From Chimonanthus salicifolius (Eukaryota > Streptophyta > Magnoliopsida > Laurales > Calycanthaceae), in NCBI GenBank assembly GCA_013350335.1, contig CM023532.1:34597708-34661707 (forward strand): a DNA stretch of 64,000 bases, read 5' to 3'. This document shows positions 1 to 9,481 of the stretch, piece by piece. The position numbers and the translations under genes were made by a program. The first letter of the stretch is position 1, and every line of letters begins with the position of its first letter. The notes under the pieces were generated by a model. The model was not told the DNA's origin and ran no database searches. It saw nothing but the letters and a program-made list of their open reading frames with translations.

Positions 1-26
1 CTTTTGAATGGACCCAACCCCACCCC

Positions 27-672
27 TTGGACCCCTCAGACCCACTTGGGCAATGTCGCACATGTACAATGTCGCCTGGGTTGTATAATCTAATTGGTGG
101 TGCTCTTCATGACGATAGGGGTAGAATGTTGGCAGTTCTTTCCGAATCAGTGGGGTCAATGGAATCAAATGAAGCCGAACTGAGAGCAATTAGGAGAACA
201 CTTCAGGTCTGGTCTAGGTTTAGGGACGGTACTCTCATTATCGAAGGTGACTCAACTAATGCCATCTCCTGGGCTAGTAATAGGAAATTCTCCCTGTGGA
301 GGCTGGTTTGTATTGCTAGGGACATCTGGAGCTTGTGCAATAGGGGTAACATCACTTTCACTTATATGCCTCGTTCAGCAAACTGTATTGCAGATTTCTT
401 GGCAAAAGCTGGTGTTCATCTTCATACACCGGCTTTGGTATTCTTCCGTCCTGCCAACCTTGGGAGTTAAAGGCTTCAGACCTTCGGTGGTTTCAGTTTG
501 GGGTGGATTTTTTATGTATCTTTTATTTTACTTTATTTTTTTTATTTTTTATGGCTTTCTTCATATCTTGTTCGTATTCTTCACTCTGAGTATATATCTC
601 CTATACTCAAATCCTTCTTATGTACTCCTTTTTGTTTTAATGAAATTTATTCGTTGATGTTTCAAAAAAAAA
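27..672 (+). mobile_element. L1-type LINE 3' end fragment (RNase H domain)
   Basis: The 147-residue reading frame at 27-470 has the plant LINE RNase H (RVT_3) pattern: a GGALHDDRG strand, an acidic SNEAELRAIRRTL helix, IEGDSTNAISWA with the catalytic Asp, and a final ANCIADFLAKAGV block. After the stop come a T-rich 3' UTR and a poly-A run at 664-672, as expected of a retrotransposed 3' end. The reverse transcriptase part is missing or lies outside the window. It sits in the intron upstream of the first visible CAP-H exon. It is not a host gene. Confidence 0.8.
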
Positions 673-719
673 GGGATGCATTTTTTTTTTCTGAGCTTGC
701 CAAATTAAATTTCTAGGAA

Positions 720-1640
720 CCTTATCATAGGCCTAAGTCCATAAAAGTCATAAAATTTTCCTTTCTCCTTAAACTCGTCCATAAGTTGTCTCTAAATGAA
801 AATTGCTTCTGATGTAACCTACTTGGCATAAACCCAGATTGATTATCGAAGACATTTGATTCTTGTCTTAGTCTTTGTTCTATTATTCTCTCCCAAAGTT
901 TCATTTTGTGGCTCATTACCTTGATAATTAGCACAATTTTAAATATTTTCTTTGTTCTTCTAAAATGGGACCACTTTACTTTGTTGCCATTCTCTGAGCA
1001 TCTTTTTCACATCCAAGATTTTGTTAAACAACCTAGTTAGCCATCTAATCCAATTTTGCCCAATAAGATCCATACTTCTATAGGAATATTGTTTGGTCCT
1101 AAAGCTCTATTTATCATATTATTCAAGGTTGATTTTATTTCTCTTTTCAATATTTTATTAACCAACTCTTCATTAGCTTATGTTTCTTGGTGTATTTCAC
1201 TTTTGTATTCCATATTTAACAAGTCTCTAAAATACCTTTCTCATCTCTCATTTCCGTACCTTTGATTTTAGTAATTATCTAGGTCCCTAGTTCTCATTTC
1301 TCTCACATTGGTAAGCTTGCATATTCCCTTTTCTCCCTCTTTAGTTTCTTATTTTGCATATAATTCATCATTTGCTTTATACTTAGCTTTGCTTATGACT
1401 TTGCTAGCAACTCTTTTAGCTATGTTGTAACTGTCTAAATCTTCTTACTGCGTGTTTTTTACCATTTCTTGAACTTAAGCTTATTTTCCTCAATAGCCTT
1501 TTGGGTTTCTAGATTCCACCACCAAGTTTTTTCTTCCATGCATGTCTTTTATTACCTTTTGATTCTCCTAGTATGTCTTTGGCAACCTGTCTTATACCAC
1601 TAGCCATATTATCTCACATCTCATTTGAAAAACTTGTTAA
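720..1640 (-). mobile_element. Degenerate RTE-clade LINE reverse transcriptase fragment
   Basis: Read on the minus strand with several frameshifts, this stretch gives typical plant RTE reverse transcriptase blocks in order: a TWWWNLETQKAIEENKLK-like segment (about 1520-1460), then a GPNNIPIEVW block with WLTRLFNKILDVKKM and EWQQSKVVP (about 1120-960), then SHKMKLWERIIEQRLR and NQSGFMPSR (about 920-830). RTE elements have FGFMPGRST at the last block. Internal stops show that it is dead. It lies antisense within the CAP-H intron. Confidence 0.8.
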
Positions 1641-1942
1641 ATACATAAAACGGATTTTAGTAAGATATGTGAATTATTGTTTTATTTTATTTTAGTTTAA
1701 TAATTAATAAAAGATCGATAAAGGGAAGGTAGATGCACATATAGTTAAAATTGTTACTTCTATTAAGATTGTTAGCAAATTTATTGTAATGCAATGGTAA
1801 TATAATGAATTAATTATTGAATCTTAAATACTAGTGTGAAGTGTGAGTGTGCACACAAGTGCATATTGTCATTTTCTTTATTTTTTTATTTAGTGTGTAG
1901 TGTTATTTGCTGTAATGATTATTTTTTTCTTTTGAATTGTAG

Positions 1943-3467
1943 GTTAATAAAATTGAAGTTCAATATGACAAGTCTTCTAAACAAGTAGACGTTCATGCAC
2001 TCAAAGAAACACTTTGGAATGGTATACATGAGTCCACTGAACCAACTGAGCTGGTAAGCTATAAGACAGGCTGACATGATTTTGTGATTCCCTTCCACTT
2101 GTGTTAATCATTTTTCTGTGCAAAAGTTTGAGAAACGAATTAATTGTTTCTTTTTATTTTCATATTGCATTGAAATTTATAGTAGTTTTATGGTTCAATA
2201 GCCAATTAGTAAAAAAAAAAATTAAATAAAATGACTCTATAAGGCTGAGGTAGCTATTTTCTCCATAGTGGATGGCCATTTATCATAGGTTGAATGTACA
2301 TAGTTGAGTGGAATTTGTAGAGGATTTCATGGTTAGGAAAATTATGGGGGTAATTCCTCCATTCAATTGTTGTAGCTTTGCGCGATGGGCTATGAAAATT
2401 CAGTGACTTGTATTAGTCAAATTTTCAAGGTACAACATCACAATGCTAGGATAATTGGATGCGGTTAAATTCTGTCCATCCATTCCATTTAATTTTTTAT
2501 ACCCAAATATGTTTGCCCACTTAATATTTTTAATAGTCAATCTCCCTAATTAGGAGGGAGGCTTATGCAGCCACTCTAGAGATTCTGAAAAGGATATGGT
2601 CTGAGTGCTTCCTTTAACTGCATCAGATATTCTACATTTACCATTGGGCAATATTTTGGAAAGTCCCCATGAAAATGTTAACCCAAAGAAGATCCTATGA
2701 AAAAGATGACCTAGATTTGGTTGAAAAAGCTAGTTGATCGACCTCCTGACTTGGGCTTTTGATTTATTGAGAGAAAATACTATTTAAAGTTATCAGTTGT
2801 TGTCCACTTGATGGGTAATTGGCCCGAAGTTAAGCCATACTCATAATGGACATTCTGGGTTTCAGCTGATGAGTACATCATATTTTGAAAATCTGAAAAA
2901 ACCCGACTCACCTTGAAGTCCATCTGGCAGAGTGATGGTTCAACTTGAAGATTTGGTTGAGTTGAAATAATTCAAGCATGACTACTCTCCTAGCTTTTAT
3001 GTATGAGTTGACACTTGAAAAAAGAATCTGGCTTTTGACTTGAAATTCTAGTTTTGTTGGCAAGCTGGTGGAACTATTGCCTGGGTCTTGCATGTTTCTC
3101 TTGTTGGAATCCTCACCTGTGAGGTATTGACACTTGACAGCAGAGGAATCTTAGGCTCGACAAATTCTTTTTTTACCGGTTTTTATTTCCTTTTAGATCT
3201 TTTTAATTGGGGTTATTGATTCTGTCCGAATTGTATTCCTAATGCTTAGATATATGTTGCTTCTTGCAGGGAAATGAGGCAGTGGTATCTTTCAAGCATG
3301 TTTTGAGCAACTTTCCTGCTGACTGTGCAGCAGCTGCATCCAAGGATATCTCCCCACATTTGTGTTTCATATGCCTCTTACATTTGGCTAATGAGCATGG
3401 CCTAAAGATTCAGGATTGCTCCACTTTGGACGAACTACATATACACTTTCCTCTGCAGTCCAGGTAA
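1943..3467 (+). CDS. CAPH: Condensin complex subunit 2 (CAP-H/Barren), last two exons; 5' part outside window
   Basis: CAP-H is the kleisin subunit of condensin I, bridging the SMC2/SMC4 heads for mitotic chromosome compaction. Two exons in matching phase are visible. Exon 1943-2053 (acceptor AG at 1941-1942, donor GT at 2054) encodes VNKIEVQYDKSSKQVDVHAL followed by KETLWNGIHES, the conserved C-terminal kleisin segment. Exon 3270-3467 (acceptor CAG at 3267-3269) encodes VSFKHVLSNFP, then KDISPHLCFICLLHLANEHG, a Barren C-terminal signature, and ends at TAA 3465-3467. The intron between is 1216 nt. About 100 residues are seen of a protein usually near 650 aa; earlier exons must lie before position 1. 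Arabidopsis At2g32590 (EMB2795) is the homologue I recall. The stop could instead be read through if GT at 3464 were a donor, but the protein end fits the family. Confidence 0.88.
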
Positions 3468-4094
3468 TCTTCTGCAGTGTGTATATCTGTATATCAGTCA
3501 ATTTGTATTAGTAGGTGCCTCCAGAGCCAGAACTCATGGCTAATCCCTATTATCGTGGGTGCCTGTGAGAACGTAAACTTCAAAACCTAGTTTGTTGTTT
3601 ACTAGTTGTATTTCTGTAATATTGGCTACTCATCATGTTTTGCTAAAAGCTCTGTTTGCTTTGATATTATTGGTATTTGGTAGTTTTTCTGGGGTCTTGT
3701 TCATGCCTAAGTTGTCACATCTGTTCTTCCAGCTGTTTCAGTTTATTTTTATAGTGGAATGCTTCAGCATTCTGTTCTAAAACAGTTGGCATGAAAATCT
3801 TAAAAGTTAAAAATATAGAATAAAATATAAAATGGTAAAAACTTGAAATAATAGTGAACTTCAAATATTTTCTTACCATTTTAACACTAATTTACAATAA
3901 AACATGACAAATAATTATAAACCCCTGCATACAGACAAGGTATAAGAAAACATGGGTGGAGTGGAACGAAATAGGTGAAATCTGCCCAAAATGGGTAGAT
4001 CACGCAGAAACAGAGAAGGGGGACCAAATCAAAACATTCTGGTTTAACTATTGTTGTCCATTCCAATTGGAATGGAGCAGAATTAATAACTAAG
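3468..4094. other. CAP-H 3' flank, no further gene seen
   Basis: This stretch downstream of the CAP-H stop should contain its 3' UTR. It is T-rich at first and AT-rich later. A 62-codon frame at 3592-3780 is hydrophobic only because of T-rich codons and matches nothing I recognise. Confidence 0.5.
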
Positions 4095-4102
4095 GTTCAT
4101 AT

Positions 4103-4479
4103 CAGGGGTGCAATATTCAGCCACCCCGAGATATCGGCCGATATGCATCTTGGCCGATAAAATCTCTTTTGTATTTTTTTTTTAAATATCGGTGTTTTTT
4201 ATTATTTTATTTTTTCTGAATTAAAAAATAAATAAAAATCCAAAAGGAAGCTTTTTAAAAAAAAAAATGAAAACGAAAATATCGGTCGATATCGGCCGAG
4301 ATATCAACTCGGGCCTACTATCGTTTTGATTTTTATTTTATTTTTTTTAGAAAAAAAGATCGATATATATTGTTGATATATCGGCCAAGAAATATCATGT
4401 ACGGCCGATATGATAAGGGACTGAAAATTTGTATCATATTGGCTGATACATTTTGTATCGGTCGATATTTGCACCCATG
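4103..4479. mobile_element. hAT-like MITE, CGGCCG-palindrome family, copy 1
   Basis: The left end is CAGGGGTGCAATATTC and the right end, reverse-complemented, is CATGGGTGCAAATATC, giving imperfect terminal inverted repeats. Flanking 8-bp sequences GTTCATAT (4095-4102) and GTTCACAT (4480-4487) match at 7 of 8 bases, a typical hAT-size target duplication. Inside are several near-palindromes of the type ATATCGGCCGATAT around AT-rich and poly-A/T tracts. No coding capacity. Confidence 0.78.
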
Positions 4480-4499
4480 GTTCACATCCAATTTGAAGG

Positions 4500-5220
4500 T
4501 GCTTTATTTGTTTCCTTCAACTGGAGAATGAGAAGTGGTACTGTTTACCCCACTTCCCCTGGTCATTATATTATATACAACTCAGGTAAGAAAAAATGAT
4601 CTGTAATGTCTGCCATGAATTTATGGTTCTACGGGTGTGGCCCTTTGGGACATAGTGGAAATTGAATTCAAGATTTCCACTTTTTGAGACGGATTCTTGA
4701 CTATCATTCCAACCCTTTTGGATTGGGACAATCTAGAGCTTGACTATAAAGAAAGTGATATTAAGGTAGAAAATAGTTAATGGCATAATTGTTTCAATTT
4801 TCAGCAAATCTACGGTATGCCTAAACCAATCTGATTCAAAAACTTCAAATTTTTCCCTCTAGCAAACTCATGAGTCTTGATTTTTAACCTTAGAAATTTT
4901 GAGAATTTGAACTGAACAAGTTAATAGAAATGCTAATGGGGAAGCAAGGAGCAATCACCATTGCTAGCATTTTCCAATCTAATCTGAGGAAGATAGGAAA
5001 TGCATATTTGAAAATGTGATTTTCATTTAAATTTTTTGAGAAATGTTTAAAAAAATAACGGAAGGACCACCCATGTGCACGTCTAATTTAAGGGACCATG
5101 TTGTCCCAGGCTAAGGTTGAGATATGGATCAATACAACATGTATTCGGTTAAGGTTAGCTGATATGTATTGGTTAACATATATAAGGTCTTCCCATATTG
5201 GCAAATCATGTGTATTGGCT
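4500..5220. other. Intergenic, AT-rich, no gene seen
   Basis: No convincing reading frame. At about 5110-5200 there are degenerate repeats of GATATGTATTGGTTAACATAT type that may be a decayed copy of the CGGCCG MITE family. Confidence 0.4.
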
Positions 5221-5224
5221 GGTA

Positions 5225-5380
5225 TGAATGATTTGTGTACCATGAGTTTTTAGACTGGTACATCGTTTTTAAAAGAAAAAGACTATTTTGACGTTACTTT
5301 TCTTCTTCCCTCCTCTTTCAAAAAGAAAAAGACCACGGTGAAAATTCACAGTGTATAAATCATTATCTTTTCTTTGAGAT
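5225..5380. mobile_element. Short MITE with terminal inverted repeats, copy 1
   Basis: The left end (GAATGATTTGTGTACCATGA) and the reverse complement of the right end (GATAATGATTTATACACTGTG) are inverted repeats enclosing a purine/pyrimidine-rich core. A relative with the same end and core lies at 5868-6046. No clean target duplication was found. Confidence 0.5.
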
Positions 5381-5867
5381 GAAATAATAAAGTATGATAC
5401 GTGGGAGGGAAAGGATTAGATGTGCAACGGTGCAAAAAGCTTACACGACAAATGAGCATTACACGGTGAAGTGTGGAGCATGTGTGGGTAAATTGTTTTT
5501 TAATCATTTTAAAAGAAAGTCTCAAAATATATTAAATAATAAAAAATTTAGATATTTTTAATTATTTGATCAAAGTCTACCATTATTGACGATAAAAAGA
5601 TTAGTTACATATTAGTTATAGATTAAATGACTAACACGTTTAAAAAAATTAATTTTTGAACATATTTTATAATTTTTACATCTTATTATAATCAACAGTC
5701 TACATTATAAAATCATATTTACTAAAGGAAGTCTAATTTAATACTGGGTATTGTCTGGCAAGTCATAATAAATTGCAATTCTTTCTGTTCTGAGTTTTAT
5801 TTTATCACAATAAATTTTGAAGAATTAATTTCAAATGAAAGAAGAGAATAGAAAGAATTTTCAATTA

Positions 5868-6046
5868 ATCAAGGGTAATGATCTATACACTATGAGTTTT
5901 CACTATGGTGCACCATTTTTAAAAGGAAAACATCTTTTTATCATTATTTTTCTTTTTCTCTCTTTTCTCTTTCAAAAAGAAAGGGTAAAATATTTTTTTT
6001 TTCCTTTTAAAAATGATACAGCATAGTGAAGGGATCATTATCCTTA
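5868..6046. mobile_element. Short MITE with terminal inverted repeats, copy 2
   Basis: The left end GGGTAATGATCTATACACTA and the reverse complement of the right end, GGATAATGATCCCTTCACTA, pair as inverted repeats. The core contains T/C-rich then A-rich tracts as in the 5225-5380 copy. The short reading frames on both strands here are low-complexity and not genes. Confidence 0.55.
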
Positions 6047-6482
6047 TTCGAGAGGGTGCCAGGGTGCCACTGTCGACAATAACACCGGTGTCTGAATCAA
6101 TTTCCAAAGTTATGGTAAAAAATGTTTGTTAACTGATAAAGTTTTGGTTGGCGGATGATGGTCCTAAGTATCAGTCTCAGATTCTTAGTCACGTTTCTCT
6201 TGTGCACTTCACCTGTCCATTTCATATTTTCTTTATTCATGGGTCCATAACCCATCAATGTTTGGACCAGAAACCACAAAGCTCTGTATGTACAGACAGA
6301 AGGGAATTCTTTTTAAAATGATAAATCAAAGCAGTGGACAGAGATATTTATTTTTTTTCTGGTGGAAAAGCCTATCAAAGTTTCCATGAAGATGTTTTTA
6401 GGTAAGGCATGTTTCCACTGCTACTCAGTTCTCTAGTCTCTTTCTTTTTCTACGTCGAAAACTTGGAACTTGGAAGGGAGGG

Positions 6483-6723
6483 AGGGGACCAAGGTCTTTG
6501 CTGGTTGATGCAACGTATGAAGGAATCCTCATTTTTTCATTTAAAAGGAAAAGTAAAATTATATTAGATAATCAAGCCAAAACCTGGTCGAGTGGGATCA
6601 CCTAGACCAATCCTCATTAGACAAGTGTGAATGAAATTTTCCTCTCTTTTTAGGCACAATAATAGGAAAGATCTACTCTAATGGAGGAGGGGACCAAGGT
6701 CTTTGCTAGTTGATGCAACATAT
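6483..6723. repeat. Direct repeat pair, about 33 bp, 0.2 kb apart
   Basis: GGGGACCAAGGTCTTTGCTG with GTTGATGCAAC at about 6483-6516 recurs with one or two changes at about 6688-6720. The spacer also repeats AATCCTCATT. It looks like a local duplication. Confidence 0.6.
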
Positions 6724-7708
6724 TGTGTCGGCCCCAGCTTAAAAATCAAGGTTAATAATACATGTCAGTTGAAGCACATGGGCGTCTTGCAACCAGGGTT
6801 AGGCTTTAAAAACATATTCTATTGTTAAAATCTCTATATCTCGGCCAATATATATATCTGATGTACATCGTTGATATTGATCGATAAATGTGATTTAAAA
6901 AAAAAATAAGAGAGAAATTTTTCAACTGAATTATCAATTGATACCCGGTGTTAACTTGTTATCCGAGATTTAAATCCCTGATTCAGATAAAAAAATCAAC
7001 TTGCCAATTATCCCTTTATGTAGAAAGATCCTAATATTCATTCTTTTGATCAAAATTCTTTTATTTAGCTAACTTATGAGATTAAACTTTTTGTCTTGTC
7101 CAACTCCAAATGAAGACTTATTTTCAGCAAATGAATCACAAAATCTCTCTAAAAATGTGACCAAACCGGAGATTAATCACAAAATAAAGATAGAGAAAAC
7201 ATTTTTTTTTTTCTCATGAAATATATAAGTAAACCTTCTTACCTCATACTCAACGACACGTGTACAAGAAGATTACTCAATGTCCTTAACGAACAAAAGT
7301 CTCAATGTCTCCATTATTGTTTAACTTTCACGTGTCACTAAATAACATATCATTTCATTTTCAATAATTAAAGAAAGATGGGACCAAAGGCTACATATTC
7401 CTAATTCACATCTGGTTGCAAGATAAGAAAGGGTTTCTTTTATATTTTTTTATAGAATGCTTGAGAAGTGAAATGGTGATTTGTAAAAAAAAAGATCATT
7501 AAGTATAATTTTATAATTTTCATTTGATATATCCTAGTCGTTGGATTAAATATGATAGATCAAAATATTTATCTAATAATTAATTTTTAATTTAAAAATC
7601 AATGGTCAATAACATCTAATGAATCCCATTTATGATAGCTCACAGCCTCACATAATAATTTATTTATTTAAATATTTTTTGTGATAATCAAGTGAGACCT
7701 ACCACATC
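6724..7708. other. Intergenic, AT-rich, no gene seen
   Basis: No supported gene. A strongly decayed TATCGGCCAATATAT / GATATTGATCGATAA segment at 6830-6895 resembles the CGGCCG MITE family. Confidence 0.4.
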
Positions 7709-7716
7709 GCATGGCC

Positions 7717-8115
7717 CAGGGGTGCAAAAAACGTCCCGGCCGATAATTCGGCCGATATGAGTCTCTCTCTTCTTTTGTTTTTTTTTTAAATATCGGTATT
7801 ATTTTATTATTTTATTTTTTCTGAATTAAAAAAATATAAAAAAACCGAAAAAAAAGAAACTGTTTTTTTTTTAAAAAAGTTGAAAACGTAAATATCGGCT
7901 GATATCGGCCGATATTTCGACCCGGGCCCATCACCGTTTTGATTTTTTTTTTTAAAAAAAAATACTGATATAAATCATATCGGCCGATATCGCACCGATA
8001 TATATCGGTCATATCGGCTGATAAATATATTGTACGTCCGATACTATACGTATCAGCCGATATTGAATGACTCTTTAAAATCAATAGATATCGGCCGATA
8101 CGTTTCTGTACCCTG
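7717..8115. mobile_element. hAT-like MITE, CGGCCG-palindrome family, copy 2
   Basis: It begins CAGGGGTGCAAAAAACG and ends TTTCTGTACCCTG. Flanks GCATGGCC (7709-7716) and GCACGGCC (8116-8123) match at 7 of 8 bases. The interior holds several TATCGGCCGATA palindromes and T-rich tracts. The minus-strand frame across it is repeat sequence, not a gene. Confidence 0.8.
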
Positions 8116-8673
8116 GCACGGCCGGTCAGAACATTCAAACTTTTCAATTTATGCATTTGACAAACCTGCTGAAAAGAAGATACTGAATTAGGCTAAAACT
8201 AATGAATTAAAAAACGAAGTGTTTGTATTAAGATATATTTAGATAATATGAAATACCTCGAACTAAACATTTTCCCTTTCATTCCATTCTTTTTACCACC
8301 AAGACTCGAGCCCAGCCTATACACATGAAACTAAACATGCAGGCCACAACGGCAGTGAGTAAAATCTAAATATATCTAAATATATCTAAATATATCCTAA
8401 TAATTTTAACAAAGTTTTCCAAATTGGATAAGATTAGGTTAGTGTCTGGGAGCTCTCCAACGAACTCGACTTAAATTCCAATCAGATTGAGTTTTATTTA
8501 TTTATTTTTGAGTTGGATGCATATGTGATTCAAAACCTACATTAATAATCAATGTTAAGAAATTGAAATTAAATTGAATAGATGTAATTAAAACTCAAGC
8601 TATTTTACATCTCTAAGTGAAATAATTTTTTTTATATTCTTTAAAAAAAGAGTGGTCATCCTAACACGGGAAT

Positions 8674-8815
8674 CAGGGGTACAAATATCGGCCGATACAT
8701 ATTGTATCGGCTATATGAAATGGTTTTGGAGCTAGTGAATATCGGCCGATATGATACGTATAGGCCGACATCGACCTTTTTTTTTTAAAAGGAAGGAAAG
8801 AGAAAAATATCGAGA
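8674..8815. mobile_element. hAT-like MITE, CGGCCG family, truncated copy 3
   Basis: The left end CAGGGGTACAAATATCGGCC matches the family consensus and is followed by two more CGGCCGATA blocks and a poly-T/poly-A core. No right terminal repeat is recognisable, so this copy appears truncated about 0.7 kb upstream of the hydroperoxide lyase gene. Confidence 0.6.
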
Positions 8816-8879
8816 ATACTCTTTTAGTAGACACGAATTTTTTGAATTTTCCATTTTGCCCCCATCTGTAGAAATCACT

Positions 8880-9067
8880 TCACTCATCGGTACACTGTCC
8901 AGTGCACTGATAAGTGAACCGATTTACTAAAAAGTGAACTGATTTATGTGTAAAATAATTCGGTCAGTGCACCAATTTGGATTCTCAAGAAATCGGTGCA
9001 CCGATTTCCAACTGATCCGGTCGGTGCATCGATAAGTGAACCGATTTACTGAAAAATGAATCGATTT
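8880..9067. repeat. Two-unit 122-bp direct repeat with an 18-nt palindrome, upstream of HPL
   Basis: GATAAGTGAACCGATTTACT occurs at 8909 and again at 9031, each followed by A-rich and GAACTGATTT/GAATCGATTT sequence (period 122). Between them, 8990-9007 reads AAATCGGTGCACCGATTT, a perfect palindrome. The end of this block is 415 bp upstream of the HPL start codon. It may be transposon-derived or regulatory; the sequence alone does not decide. Confidence 0.6.
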
Positions 9068-9481
9068 TTGTAAAATTTGTTACTCTTAAAATATAACGCC
9101 CATGTTAACATGAGCACCATAAATAGTGATTTACCTTGTTAGGAATCAGTCACGTGTTAAACATGGCACTGGTTCACCTAGATGCATGAATGATGCAGAC
9201 CACTTTGCTTGATTGATAATCTAGGACCCACTCCACTGTTCTGAAATTTTGGAAGGGAAAGATGGAGTAAATAAAGTACTAAAGTAGGAACAAAAAACTT
9301 TACTCTTATCATCTTATGGGTTGCTTTCATTTAATTTAAATTTAATTTTTGTCATTTTATTGATCACAAGATTTATGATAGATTCGGAATGATGCAAAGG
9401 TGCTTTTTATTTGTGTGGAGGAGAGAAGAGAGAGATCTCTAAATCATCTTCCAAGTCTCCGAGATTCCTATATCTGAAAAA
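9068..9481 (+). promoter_or_regulatory. Proximal upstream region and 5' leader of HPL
   Basis: This holds the presumed promoter and 5' UTR of the hydroperoxide lyase gene. The leader just before the ATG is purine-rich (GAGAGAAGAGAGAGA at about 9421-9435). No unambiguous TATA box could be assigned. Confidence 0.35.

Noticed and set aside
7717..8115. CRISPR-like or regularly spaced repeats from the CGGCCG motifs
   Set aside because: The motifs vary, the spacing is irregular, the genome is a plant's, and terminal repeats with target duplications identify a MITE.
7812..8156. 114-codon minus-strand frame
   Set aside because: It lies almost wholly inside MITE copy 2 and translates its repeated palindromes and A/T tracts.
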